DNA from: Thermoanaerobaculia bacterium
GTDB lineage: Bacteria; Acidobacteriota; Thermoanaerobaculia; Multivoradales; J023
DNA length: 64,000 nt
Assembly: GCA_030431255.1 (NCBI GenBank)
Contig: JAUIJL010000030.1
Location: 1-64,000 of the forward strand
Direction of reading: 5' to 3'
Shown here: positions 1-8,740 of the stretch, one piece after another
Numbering within the stretch: the first letter of the stretch is position 1
Layout of the letters: every line of letters starts with the position of its first letter
The notes under the pieces: model-generated
Told to the model about the DNA's origin: nothing
Databases searched by the model: none
The model's input: only the letters and a program-made list of their open reading frames with translations
Translations under genes and position numbers: made by a program

Positions 1-1
1 C

Positions 2-2548
2 TTCATCGCCACCGACCCGACCCGCGGCGAGGAGCTGTGGCGGTCCGACGGCACCACCCAAGGCACCCGCATCGTCGCCGACCTGAACCCGGGTCGCCAG
101 GGCAGCTATCTGACGCTCCTGGGCACGGTCGGCGACTCGTTGATCTTCCGCCGTAGCCTGGAAATCTGGGTGAGCGACGGCACCGATCCGGGGACCCAAA
201 AGCTCGCGGATCTGTGCTCGGAATGTACGTCGAGAATCGTCGGCAGCATCTCCCTGAGCGAGGAGAAGCTCGGAGACAAGGTGCTTTTTCGCATCGACCA
301 CAGAGTCCTCGGCGGCGTCTTATGGGTGAGCGACGGTACCCCCGAAGGCACCGGCCCCATGCCCGGCGTTGCATTTCCTCGATACCAGCCCAGCCTTTTC
401 GGCTTGCTCGACCCGGGCACCGCCGTCTTTCCCGTCCGCGACGAGGATTACCACGTCACCCTGTGGCAATCCGACGGCACCGCTGAGGGAACCTTCCCAT
501 CCGTGCCCTTATGCGACGGCTGCTCCATCGACTTCACGGTCATGACCTCCGCCGGCGGAAAGGTCCATTTCACCGTCAGCCAGAGTGATACCGGCTCTGA
601 GCCCTGGGTGACCGACGGCACCCCTGAAGGCACTCGCATGCTGATCGACACCATCCCCGGGCCGCTCGGCAACTACGACTACAATTGGCTGGAATACGAA
701 GGCACCACCTACGGACTGCTCTTCGACTGCCCCGACATCTGCATCGTCGCCACCGACGGTACCCCCGAGGGCACTCGCTTCGCCCCTGAGCTTTACCCCG
801 ATGCCGAGGGTTTGAAACCCTTTCAAATGCAGCGAGTCGGCTCGGATCTGGTGATGATCTTCTACCACGAGGCCGAGCAGAGCTACGAGCTGTGGAACGT
901 CGGCGGCGCGGAGCCCGTGCTGCTACAGACCTCCTCTTGGATGCGGCTCTACGACATCGAGGCGGGCGGCAAAGCCATCTACGCCGCCCGATCCAACGAC
1001 GGCTCGACTAGCGACGGCTCAGCTGGAGACGGCTCAGCTCGAAACAAACGATCTGAAGGCATGAGCACAAAGGGGGTCGTCACCCCGGTTCAGACTTGGG
1101 CCACCGACGGCAGCTCAGTGCAGAAGCTCGGCGACGTCAAGCCCGACGAGCTCTCGGCGCTGGGCGATTCTGCGATCTTTCGAGGCACCACGGTTTTGGT
1201 AGACGGTACCTTCGACTCGGAACCGTGGATCAGCGACGGCACCCCGTCGGGCACCCAAGAGCTGCGGGAAATCTATCCACCGACCACGGACTCCAATCCA
1301 GAGGGTCTCTTGGCATGGGGCTCGGATCTAGTATTTTGGACGGAAGAAGAAGCGGTGACCAACTACGCCCAGGCCCAACAGCTGTGGCGCTCGGACGGCG
1401 CGACATCCACCCTGCTGCGCGACGACACCTCCCGCTGGGCCACCGCCGTGGCCGGCGGTCGCCTTTACGCCGCGGATTTCGCGAATGAGTGGATTGACGT
1501 CTTCGAGCCCGACGGCGACGCCGGCACCATCGACATCGGCCAGCCGCCTTGGGACATGGCTGCCATCGGTCGGCGGATGGTGATTTCCGGAGCCCAAAGC
1601 GACCAGCCCCTGTGGACCAGCCAGGGCACCCAGCCCCTCACCCAGCAAATCGTCGACATCCATCCGGGCTGGTCACCACCCTGCCCGCCGATCCTCTGCT
1701 TCCCGATCTTGGAAGGATTTCCCGACCAGCTCACCCCCCTCGGCCGCCAGATGCTCTTCGTGGCCTTTGAGGACGAAGACCGACCCCAGCTGTGGTCGAC
1801 CCGCGGCGAGGTAGGAGATACCGAGCTGCTGGCGGAATTCGAACGCGATCCCGACACCGCTTTCCTCCTCGATAAGCTTCACCCCGAGCAGCTGATCGCT
1901 GCCGGTAGTCTCGCCTTCTTCACCGCCTTTGATCTGCCCATCGGACGGGAGCTTTGGACCACCGACGGCACACCGGAGGGCACCCGCCTGATGACCGACC
2001 TCAATCCCGGGGCTGAGTCGTCCGACATCCGGCACCTCACCGCCTGGGGCTCCCGGGTGGTTTTCGCCCTGGGCACCGAGCTCGGCGATGAGCTGTGGCT
2101 GGCCAAACATCAGGCTCAAAAGTTGGTGGATCTCGGCCCTGGCGCCGAAATTCACCAAATCGTGGCGGGCGACGGAGACCTATTCATCGTCGCCTCCACC
2201 CCGGAGCACGGCCGTGAGCTGCACGTCTTCAACCGACAAAGCGGCCAACGGCATCGGGTCTTCGATCTACGCCCCGGGCCGCGCGGCTCCGGTGTCTCCG
2301 ACATCACCCCCATTACCGGCGGCATCCTCTTCGCCGCCGACGACGGCCAAGGCTTCGGCCACGAGCCCTGGATCAGCGACGGCACCCTGGCGGGCACCCG
2401 CCTGCTCACCGATCTCTACCCCGGCCCGAAAGCGTCGAGCCCGGGAGCCGGGTTACAAATCGGCAGCACCGTCTACTTCCCCGCCGATACGGCCGAAACC
2501 GGACGGGAGCTCTTCGCCTTCGATCTACCGCCGGCCCCTATCCCCTAA
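2..2548 (+). CDS. ELWxxDGT-repeat protein, copy 1 (5' truncated by window edge)
   Basis: The frame is open from base 2, so the true start lies upstream of the window. By comparison with the paralogue that starts 17 bases after its stop, about 76 N-terminal residues are missing, including the signal peptide. The protein is built from degenerate repeats centred on (E/L/P)Wx(S/T)DGTxxGT, for example WVSDGTDPGTQ, LWVSDGTPEGTG, PWVTDGTPEGTR and LWTTDGTPEGTR. I count about a dozen. Such repeats resemble WD-like or hyalin-like beta repeats of secreted proteins; a propeller fold is inference and no enzymatic motif is visible. Compared with copy 2 it carries a 26-residue insertion near 1000-1100, with three short DGS-type units, and a five-residue longer C-terminus. 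The two genes probably form one transcript. Function unknown. Confidence 0.85.
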   Translation, partial: FIATDPTRGEELWRSDGTTQGTRIVADLNPGRQGSYLTLLGTVGDSLIFRRSLEIWVSDGTDPGTQKLADLCSECTSRIVGSISLSEEKLGDKVLFRIDHRVLGGVLWVSDGTPEGTGPMPGVAFPRYQPSLFGLLDPGTAVFPVRDEDYHVTLWQSDGTAEGTFPSVPLCDGCSIDFTVMTSAGGKVHFTVSQSDTGSEPWVTDGTPEGTRMLIDTIPGPLGNYDYNWLEYEGTTYGLLFDCPDICIVATDGTPEGTRFAPELYPDAEGLKPFQMQRVGSDLVMIFYHEAEQSYELWNVGGAEPVLLQTSSWMRLYDIEAGGKAIYAARSNDGSTSDGSAGDGSARNKRSEGMSTKGVVTPVQTWATDGSSVQKLGDVKPDELSALGDSAIFRGTTVLVDGTFDSEPWISDGTPSGTQELREIYPPTTDSNPEGLLAWGSDLVFWTEEEAVTNYAQAQQLWRSDGATSTLLRDDTSRWATAVAGGRLYAADFANEWIDVFEPDGDAGTIDIGQPPWDMAAIGRRMVISGAQSDQPLWTSQGTQPLTQQIVDIHPGWSPPCPPILCFPILEGFPDQLTPLGRQMLFVAFEDEDRPQLWSTRGEVGDTELLAEFERDPDTAFLLDKLHPEQLIAAGSLAFFTAFDLPIGRELWTTDGTPEGTRLMTDLNPGAESSDIRHLTAWGSRVVFALGTELGDELWLAKHQAQKLVDLGPGAEIHQIVAGDGDLFIVASTPEHGRELHVFNRQSGQRHRVFDLRPGPRGSGVSDITPITGGILFAADDGQGFGHEPWISDGTLAGTRLLTDLYPGPKASSPGAGLQIGSTVYFPADTAETGRELFAFDLPPAPIP

Positions 2549-2565
2549 ATTGGAAGGAAGCTCAG

Positions 2566-5247
2566 ATGAAAACCCACAAGATACTCCGCCGCTTACTTCC
2601 CATCAGCCGACAGCTGCCCACCGCACCTCGGTGGCTTCCTTGGTGCCTCGTCGCCTTGACCGGCCTGCTCACCGGCCCAAGCTTGGCCGCTTCAGGATCG
2701 GGCCCCGTCCGCCTGGTGGCCGATTCCCAAAGCCTGGCCAAAGACTTCGGCTCGGAGCTCGAAGCCACGATCACCGCCGAGAATCAGGTCTTCTTCATCG
2801 CCACCGACCCGACCCGCGGCGAGGAGCTGTGGCGGTCCGACGGCACCACCCAAGGCACCCGCATCGTCGCCGACCTGAACCCGGGTCGCCAGGGCAGCTA
2901 TCTGACGCTCCTGGGCACGCTCGGCGACTCGTTGATCTTCCGCCGTAGCCTGGAGATCTGGGTGAGCGACGGCACCGATCCGGGGACTCAAAAGCTCGCG
3001 GATCTGTGCTCGGAATGTACGTCGAGAATCGTCGGCAGCATCTCCCTGAGCGATGAGAAGCTCGGAGACAAGGTGCTTTTTCGCATCGACCACAGAGTCC
3101 TCGGCGGCGCCTTATGGGTGAGCGACGGCACCCCCGAAGGCACCGGCCCCATGCCCGGAGTCACCTTCCCTCGATTCCAGCCGATCCTTTTCGGCCTGCT
3201 CGATCCGGGCACCGCCGTTTTTCCGGTCCGCGATGAGGACTACCACGTCACCCTGTGGCGATCCGACGGCACCGTCGACGGAACCGTGCCCTATGCTCCT
3301 TTGTGCGAAGGCTGCTCCATAGAATTCACCTTTATGACCTCGGCCGGTGGCAAGGTTTATTTCACCGCCGGCGACAACGACACCGGTTCTGAGCCCTGGG
3401 TCACCGACGGCACCCCCGAAGGCACTCGGATGTTGATCGACACCATCCCGGGGCCGCTCGGCAACTACGACTACAATTGGTTGGAATACGAAGGCACCAC
3501 CTACGGCCTGCTCTTCTCCTGCCCAGGCGTATGCATCGTCGCCACCGACGGCACCCCCGAGGGCACCCGCCTCGCCCCCGAGCTCTATCCCGATGTCGAA
3601 GGTCTGAGCCCTGCGCAAATGCAGCGCGTGGGCTCGGATTTGGTCATGACGTTCTACAACAAGGACGAGCAGCGCTACGAGCTGTGGAATGTGGGCGGCT
3701 CGGAACCCGTGCTTTTGCAAACATCTCCTTGGCTCCGGCTCCACGACATCGAGCTCGACAGCAGAGCGATCTACGCCACCCGCTCCGAGAAAGGAACCTC
3801 CGCCGCGCTCTGGGCCACCGACGGTAGCTCGGTACAGAAGCTCGGCAACGTCGACTCCGACGAGGTGGCAGCCCTAGGCGATTCCGCGATCTTTCGAGGC
3901 ACCACGGTTTCGGTAGACGGCACCTTCGACTCGGAGCCGTGGATCAGCGACGGCACCCCGTCAGGCACCCAAGAGCTGCGGGAAATCTATCCACCGACCA
4001 CCGACTCCAATCCCGAGGGCCTCTTGGCCTGGGGCTCGGATTTAGTGTTTTGGACGGAAGAGGAAGCGCTGCCCAACTACGCCCAGGCCCAGCAGCTGTG
4101 GCGCTCGGACGGTGCGACGTCCACCCTGCTGCGCGACACCACCTCCCGCTGGGCCACCGCCGTGGCCGGCGGTCGCCTTTACGCCGCGGATTTCGCGAAT
4201 GAGTGGATTGACGTCTTCGAGCCCGACGGCGACTCCGGCACCATCGACATCGGCCGGCCGCCGTGGGATATGGCCGCCATCGGCCGGCGGATGGTGATTT
4301 CCGGAGCCCTCAACGACCAACCCCTGTGGACCAGCGAGGGCACCCAGCCCCTCACCCAACAAATCGTCGACATCCATCCCGGCTGGTCACCCACCTGCCC
4401 CCTGCTCACCTGCTTCCCGGTGCTCGAAGGATTCCCCGACCAGCTCACCCCCCTCGGCCGCCAGATGCTTTTCGTCGCCTTTGAAGACGAAGACCGGCCC
4501 CAGCTGTGGTCGACCCGCGGCGAGGTGGGAGACACCGAGCTGCTGGCGGAATTCCAGCGCGATCCCGACATCCCGTTCTTTGTCGAAAAGCTACTTCCGG
4601 AGCAGCTGATCGCCGCCGGAAGCCTCGCCTTCTTCACCGCCTTCGATCTACCCACCGGACGGGAGCTCTGGACCACCGACGGCACGCCAGAAGGCAGCCG
4701 ACAGATCGCCGACCTCGCCCCAGGCGCCGAGTCGTCCGACATAAGGCACCTCACCGCCTGGGGCTCACGAGCCGTCTTCGCCCTGGGCACCGAATCCGGC
4801 GATCAGCTGTGGCTGGCCAAACACCAAGCTCAGCGGCTCGTGGACCTCGGCGCCGGCGCCGAAATCCACCAAATCGTCGCGGGCGACGCTGGCCTGTTCA
4901 TCGCCGTCTCGACCCCAGAGCACGGCCGCGAGCTGCACGTCTTCAACCGTCAAAGCGGTCAACGGCATCGAGTCTTCGACCTGCGCCCCGGCCCGCGCGG
5001 CTCCGGCGTCTCCGACATCACCCCCATCACCGGCGGCATCCTCTTCGCCGCCGACGACGGCCAAGGCTCCGGCCACGAGCCCTGGATCAGCGACGGCACT
5101 CTTGCGGGCACCCGTCTGCTCACCGACCTCTACCCCGGCCCGAAAGCGTCGAGCCCGGGACCCGGGTTACAAATCGGCAACACCGTCTACTTCCCCGCCG
5201 ACACCGCCGACACCGGACGGGAGCTCTTCGCCTTCGATCTACCATAA
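2566..5247 (+). CDS. ELWxxDGT-repeat secreted protein, copy 2
   Basis: This complete 893-residue paralogue follows copy 1 by 17 bases, with a GGAAGG ribosome binding site just before the ATG. The N-terminus has a basic stretch, then a hydrophobic core (WCLVALTGLLTGPSLAAS) consistent with a signal peptide cleaved near residue 42. The rest is about a dozen degenerate ELWxxDGTxxGT repeats from residue 90 to the end, each about 50-70 residues apart. Residue identity to copy 1 looks like roughly nine in ten, and the first few hundred shared bases are nearly identical, so the duplication is recent or is homogenised by gene conversion. It has no FESGD-type C-terminal tag and ends RELFAFDLP. An extracellular or periplasmic beta-repeat protein of unknown role is the most that can be said. 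Confidence 0.9.
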   Translation: MKTHKILRRLLPISRQLPTAPRWLPWCLVALTGLLTGPSLAASGSGPVRLVADSQSLAKDFGSELEATITAENQVFFIATDPTRGEELWRSDGTTQGTRIVADLNPGRQGSYLTLLGTLGDSLIFRRSLEIWVSDGTDPGTQKLADLCSECTSRIVGSISLSDEKLGDKVLFRIDHRVLGGALWVSDGTPEGTGPMPGVTFPRFQPILFGLLDPGTAVFPVRDEDYHVTLWRSDGTVDGTVPYAPLCEGCSIEFTFMTSAGGKVYFTAGDNDTGSEPWVTDGTPEGTRMLIDTIPGPLGNYDYNWLEYEGTTYGLLFSCPGVCIVATDGTPEGTRLAPELYPDVEGLSPAQMQRVGSDLVMTFYNKDEQRYELWNVGGSEPVLLQTSPWLRLHDIELDSRAIYATRSEKGTSAALWATDGSSVQKLGNVDSDEVAALGDSAIFRGTTVSVDGTFDSEPWISDGTPSGTQELREIYPPTTDSNPEGLLAWGSDLVFWTEEEALPNYAQAQQLWRSDGATSTLLRDTTSRWATAVAGGRLYAADFANEWIDVFEPDGDSGTIDIGRPPWDMAAIGRRMVISGALNDQPLWTSEGTQPLTQQIVDIHPGWSPTCPLLTCFPVLEGFPDQLTPLGRQMLFVAFEDEDRPQLWSTRGEVGDTELLAEFQRDPDIPFFVEKLLPEQLIAAGSLAFFTAFDLPTGRELWTTDGTPEGSRQIADLAPGAESSDIRHLTAWGSRAVFALGTESGDQLWLAKHQAQRLVDLGAGAEIHQIVAGDAGLFIAVSTPEHGRELHVFNRQSGQRHRVFDLRPGPRGSGVSDITPITGGILFAADDGQGSGHEPWISDGTLAGTRLLTDLYPGPKASSPGPGLQIGNTVYFPADTADTGRELFAFDLP

Positions 5248-5309
5248 GGTCCGGCTCTCGCGGAGATGAAGATTTCGGCTCAGCGGAAAAACCGAAGACG
5301 GGCACACAC

Positions 5310-5342
5310 AAAAAACCCGCTGGGTCCTTAGACCTAGCGGGT
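5310..5342 (-). terminator. Rho-independent terminator of the Cys-rich protein gene
   Basis: A hairpin at 5315-5342 has 12-base arms (ACCCGCTGGGTC and GACCTAGCGGGT, one mismatch) and a four-base loop. On the minus strand it is followed directly by a run of T. It sits about 30 bases past the stop of the minus-strand gene ending at 5373, so it should end that transcript. It may also limit read-through from the plus-strand repeat genes. Confidence 0.8.
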
Positions 5343-5372
5343 CGGCTCAAACCGAGAGTCGGGGTCAACTCT

Positions 5373-5849
5373 TCACATGTTGTGGCATTCGGAAGCTTTC
5401 TCGAGCTCGAGGCCGTCGACGCCGTCTTCGGCGAAGAGCTGCGGCGAGACGCAAGCGGCGCCGGTCGCGGTCTTGATATCGCAGGTGGCGAGGGAGTTGT
5501 CGGCCGCGTAGGTGCAGGAACCCCGGAAGCTGCCGCACTCGGGCTTCTGATATTCGCAGTCGGCGGTGCCGCTGGTGGTGGAGAACTGCAGGCCTTCGGT
5601 GGAGCGAGTCGTGGTATTCACGAGCGGGTTCTTGAACACTCGGCCGATGCACACCCAGGAGGTCTCACCGTCGCTGCATTCTTTGGTCAGCTCGACGTCC
5701 GGGGCGACGTCGCAGCACTTCTTGATGACGGTCTGATAGCAGGCCTTCACGTCGATCGCGGCGGCAGCGGTCGCTTCGGCGTTGGCAGCGGCGGCGGCGA
5801 GGAAACAGGCGGCGGCGACAGAAACGATTTTGAAGGTGGCTTTAAACAT
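5373..5849 (-). CDS. Small secreted cysteine-rich protein of unknown function
   Basis: The product has 158 residues. The ATG is preceded by AGGAG with good spacing. The first 24 residues form a signal peptide (basic start, then an Ala-rich hydrophobic core ending ANA-E). The mature part has 11 cysteines in about 134 residues, including one CC pair near residue 45, so several disulphide bonds are likely after export. I do not recognise the family. The gene stands alone: AT-rich non-coding sequence lies upstream and its own terminator lies downstream. An odd number of cysteines could mean a free thiol, a dimer, or metal or haem binding, but no CxxCH motif is present. Confidence 0.75.
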   Translation of the reverse strand: MFKATFKIVSVAAACFLAAAAANAEATAAAAIDVKACYQTVIKKCCDVAPDVELTKECSDGETSWVCIGRVFKNPLVNTTTRSTEGLQFSTTSGTADCEYQKPECGSFRGSCTYAADNSLATCDIKTATGAACVSPQLFAEDGVDGLELEKASECHNM

Positions 5850-6546
5850 GACTTTCTCCTGATTAGGTTTCCGGGATCCAACAAATAAAGTGCATGAAAC
5901 GGGTGCCGAAGTGTCGGCTGCTAACGGCTCGATCTAGATCTGAATCAAGACATCCTCAATAGATAGCAAGGGATGTGCCAGCCGCGCCATTCACTTCAAA
6001 AAATCTTCCAAAAACCTGCCACACTATTCGCAAATATTCATAAATAAGAGACTTATAGGCTCAAAATTCTTCAATTCCCGAGCATAGCCGAGGATTCGCC
6101 CAGCCGCTCCGATCCGAGATCTCCGATTTAACGGGAAGCTCGTTTCCCGGTTTGGGTAATCGGCTTCCCGACTTCCGAGCCATTTTTCCGTCCGACCAAT
6201 ATCTCGCTGTTCGACGGCACAGGTCGAATCCATCCAGTGATAGCTGAATTCCGTCTCGAAATGCTCATCTTAATGCGCCGAGGCATCGGCACCACGCGGG
6301 TGCGCTGACACCCATCTCTTGGTTCGCTTACCTCGGCCGTCAGCCCGGTGTCGGAGCCGTCCGAGAGGTTGAGCTCCAAGGCCACATAGGAGAACCGGCC
6401 ACTCGCCCTCAGGAGCAGACACACAACGTCTCGCGATTTACCATGGCCGGCAGGTGAAGAGGGGGGTGGAATCCGTAGTTTGCGGAGTTGGCCTCGTGTC
6501 CGGACCCAGGTTTCAAACATCGAAATCATGTGACCGTACGTGCAGC
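5850..6546. other. Non-coding interval, AT-rich in part
   Basis: About 700 bases without a convincing gene. The part around 5940-6100 is markedly AT-richer than its surroundings and probably holds the promoter of the Cys-rich gene, but I could not place -35 and -10 boxes with confidence. A small hairpin (CGGGAA/TTTCCCG) lies near 6132-6149. Open frames here have composition unlike real genes. Confidence 0.5.
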
Positions 6547-7602
6547 TCAGCTCCTCGAGGTGGCCAGCTGCTTGACCGTGGCGAAGAGCACCACCGACAC
6601 CGCGACGACGGCCGCCGCCAGAGTGGCAGTACGGGCCACGGCGAGGTGTGTAGAGCCTGTCGCCGCCAGGATCTGCAGGGTCGTATAACCGCCGTACGCC
6701 AGCAGCAAACCGATTCCTTCCGAACGGGTGACGCTCAAATCGGTGAAGAAGATCGGGAGACAGAGCATCGACAAGGCGATCATTACCGGCAGGTCGAAGA
6801 TGAGCAACGACCGGGGAATCTCGGTCTGCGGCGCGGATACGGCGGTGGAGAGACCGAGCACGAAGACGATGTTGAAAATGTTGCTGCCGAGCACATTGCC
6901 GATCGCCATGTCGCGCTCACCGCGCAGGGCCGCGGTCACCGACGCAGCCACTTCAGGCAACGACGTACCGGCGGCGACCACGGTCAGGCCGATGATCAGC
7001 TCACTCACGCCGAGGCTGCGGGCCAGGGCGGTGGCACCGTCGACGAAGAGGCGGGAGCCCACCACCAACAAAGCCAAGCCGCCGATTACCTGCAAGACGG
7101 CGAGCGCCCGGGCTCGGCCCTCACCGGGCTTGGAGAGCGTAGAGGCTTGCGCGTCGCTCGTGGCTCGCGATTGGTGGATCTGCCAAACGACGTATCCGAC
7201 TCCGACGGCCACTAGGACGAGCGCTTCAGGCCTGGACACGATCCCGTCCCAAGCCAAGAGCGATGCCAGCAGGGAGACGGCGATCAGGATCGGTACCTCC
7301 CAGCGAATGACTTGCAGAGACGCCGCCAGGGGCGTGACCGTCGCCGCCAGCCCGAGAATCACCGAGATATTGAAGATATTGCTGCCCACCACATTGCCGG
7401 CGGCAAGATCCGCGCGGCCTTGGAAGCCCGCTCCCAGGCTGACCGCCAGCTCCGGAGAGCTCGTGCCGAAGGCGACCACGGTCAATCCGATCACAAGGGG
7501 TGGCACACCGAAAAACGCCGCCAACCGCGAGCCTCCACGAACCAAGAGCTCGGCGCCTGCGAGCAATACCACCAAACCGACGACCATCCAGAGTATCGAC
7601 AT
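6547..7602 (-). CDS. CaCA-family calcium/sodium antiporter (YrbG-like)
   Basis: This 351-residue inner-membrane protein has about ten hydrophobic segments in two homologous halves. Each half carries the alpha-repeat signature of Ca2+/cation antiporters: GTSSPELAVS with GNVVGSNIFN in the first half, and GTSLPEVAASV with GNVLGSNIFN in the second. The acidic residue in each GTSxPE motif binds the cation in this family. The expected activity is exchange of Ca2+ against Na+ (possibly K+-dependent) across the cytoplasmic membrane. Length is typical. It is a single gene; the region to its left is non-coding and a divergent short ORF and toxin-antitoxin pair lie to its right. Substrate specificity cannot be told from sequence alone. 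Confidence 0.93.
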   Translation of the reverse strand: MSILWMVVGLVVLLAGAELLVRGGSRLAAFFGVPPLVIGLTVVAFGTSSPELAVSLGAGFQGRADLAAGNVVGSNIFNISVILGLAATVTPLAASLQVIRWEVPILIAVSLLASLLAWDGIVSRPEALVLVAVGVGYVVWQIHQSRATSDAQASTLSKPGEGRARALAVLQVIGGLALLVVGSRLFVDGATALARSLGVSELIIGLTVVAAGTSLPEVAASVTAALRGERDMAIGNVLGSNIFNIVFVLGLSTAVSAPQTEIPRSLLIFDLPVMIALSMLCLPIFFTDLSVTRSEGIGLLLAYGGYTTLQILAATGSTHLAVARTATLAAAVVAVSVVLFATVKQLATSRS

Positions 7603-7767
7603 TTAGGCCCTTCAATATTCTGGCCCGACGACCGCGTTATGGAGCATTACCCTACCGGAAACGCGGGCTCCCTGTGATTCTGAAGCGCACAAGGGTCGTC
7701 GCCCTGCCCAATGGGCTCCTGGCTGCATGGGAGATGGGTAGCCGCCTCTCCGAAGGGAGGACATCCG

Positions 7768-7875
7768 ATGATAGAATTTTGGGTACTCGTGAAGCTGGAG
7801 GCGACGGCCGAAGAACTTCGACAACGCTTCGAAGCTCGCCGTAAGCCGAGCTTCGCCGAGCCAGAGGCGCCCTGA
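7768..7875 (+). CDS. Possible small protein of 35 residues
   Basis: ATG at 7768 is preceded by a strong Shine-Dalgarno (GGGAGGAC, about five bases before the ATG) and opens a 35-codon frame that starts MIEFWVLVKLEATAEELRQR and ends in TGA at 7875. The product looks like one amphipathic, charged helix with a Pro-rich tail. Codon choice matches neighbouring genes. A GC-rich hairpin follows 22 bases later. I do not recognise it. It could be a regulator or antitoxin-like peptide, or a chance frame; the good ribosome binding site is the main support. Confidence 0.4.
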   Translation: MIEFWVLVKLEATAEELRQRFEARRKPSFAEPEAP

Positions 7876-7897
7876 TGAACCGAAACGCAGTCTAGTG

Positions 7898-7941
7898 CTA
7901 GCAGCCCCCCGTAGCGGTCCCCCGCTAGCGAGGGCTGCTAG
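7898..7941. repeat. Strong nested inverted repeat (hairpin)
   Basis: Arms CTAGCAGCCC and GGGCTGCTAG (10 bases, perfect) enclose a second stem TAGCGG/CCGCTA. It lies between the 35-codon frame and the toxin-antitoxin pair. There is no T-run after it on the plus strand, so it is a poor classical terminator. It may be a transcript-stabilising hairpin or a remnant of an intergenic repeat. Confidence 0.6.
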
Positions 7942-8027
7942 ACTGGAGCGGCAGCACACCACGCCTTGTCCTCGCTCCGCAAAATAGAATGCAATGGCGG
8001 GTAACGCGGCTGCACCGGAGGCACCCA

Positions 8028-8279
8028 ATGAGCGAAATCACCCTCTCCATTCCCGATGAAACAGCCCTGGCTCTCAAGCTGGGCCCCGAAGCTATGGCCG
8101 CCGAGCTCCGCTTGGCGGCTGCGGTGAAGCTCTATGAAGTAGGGCGCCTTTCGTCGGGAGCCGCGGCCAACCTAGCGGGACTTCCCCGAACACTTTTCCT
8201 CACCAAGCTTGCCGACTACGGCGTCGCGACTTTCAAGATGACCAAGGAAGAGCTTGCCGAGGATTTGGCGCGTGCCTGA
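8028..8279 (+). CDS. UPF0175 family antitoxin-like protein
   Basis: I start this at ATG 8028 (MSEITLSIPDETALALKL), because GGAGG lies eight bases upstream; an upstream in-frame ATG at 7989 lacks such a site. The 83-residue product has the UPF0175 pattern: a short N-terminal strand, then helices with ELRLAAAVKLYEVGRLSSG and AANLAGLPRTLFLTKLADYG, a helix-turn-helix-like core, and a C-terminal acidic helix. Members of this family usually sit directly before a DUF3368 PIN-domain toxin and are taken as antitoxins that bind DNA and the toxin. Here the PIN frame starts within the last codons of this gene, so translational coupling is likely. The partner is broken, which leaves this antitoxin probably orphaned. 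Confidence 0.85.
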   Translation: MSEITLSIPDETALALKLGPEAMAAELRLAAAVKLYEVGRLSSGAAANLAGLPRTLFLTKLADYGVATFKMTKEELAEDLARA

Positions 8280-8586
8280 CACGGTCATCTCGGACACCTC
8301 TCCTCTGCAATACCTCCATCAAGCCGGCTGCCTCGCGATTCTGCCCAATCTCTACGGGACGGTTATTGTCCCCGAAGGTGTCGCTCATGAGCTCGCCGTG
8401 GGGGCTGAACGAGGTGTTTCTCTCCCGGATATCGATCGGCTGGATTGGATCCGAATTGAGGCCGCGCGGCCGGAACCTTCTATGTCCGTACCGATCTCGA
8501 CGCATTCCTGGACGAGGTCTACGGAGATCACCTATGTCCGTTTTGGCCGGGATGTGACGTCACAGGTGGCACTCCCATCGTATTGA
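8272..8586 (+). pseudogene. Truncated DUF3368 PIN-domain toxin
   Basis: The likely start is GTG 8272, overlapping the antitoxin stop by eight bases. The first 65 residues are a good PIN/DUF3368 N-terminal half: VISDTSPLQYLHQAGCL gives the first metal-binding Asp, and VIVPEGVAHELAVG gives the next conserved acidic position. Resemblance ends at about base 8470 (after WIRIEAARP). The remaining frame to 8586 is low-quality sequence that is really another gene read out of frame. The C-terminal half with the remaining catalytic acids is therefore missing and the nuclease should be inactive. The junction abuts the FESG-tag gene remnant that starts at 8472, which suggests a deletion fusing two genes. 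Confidence 0.75.
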
Positions 8587-8708
8587 GCGAAGGAGAGAAT
8601 AGAACCGGTATTGATATCGCGGTCGAAGGCAAGGGAGCCGAATCAATCTTTTGCGATGGATTTGAATCTGGCAATCTCGATGCCTGGTCCTCGTTCGATG
8701 GCGGGTAA
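8472..8708 (+). pseudogene. 3' remnant of a secreted protein with FESG-type C-terminal tag
   Basis: In a different frame from the PIN fragment, an open frame of 78 codons runs from about 8472 to TAA 8708. It has no start of its own. It reads GTFYVRTDLDAFLDEVYGD, then a segment with two Cys and GTPIVL, then GIDIAV, and ends IFCDGFESGNLDAWS plus six residues. The first part resembles the last regulatory-type beta domain of large exported proteins, and the end is the same tag as on the genes at 9279, 57631 and 58212. I infer that a large exported-protein gene was deleted except for its last 237 bases, which are now joined to the truncated toxin. Confidence 0.7.
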
Positions 8709-8740
8709 TACGCTCTTTGCAACCAGGAGTGCGAGTCAGA

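Noticed and set aside
4506..5888. 460-codon open frame running across the end of the repeat gene and opposite the Cys-rich gene
   Set aside because: It overlaps two better genes and a terminator, and its product is Arg-rich without domains.
6128..6529. 133-codon minus-strand frame in the 5.9-6.5 kb interval
   Set aside because: No ribosome binding site, no recognisable product and codon use unlike the neighbours.
8486..8586. Tail of the PIN frame as genuine protein sequence
   Set aside because: Another frame of the same bases gives a clear FESG-tagged domain, so the tail is out-of-frame translation.
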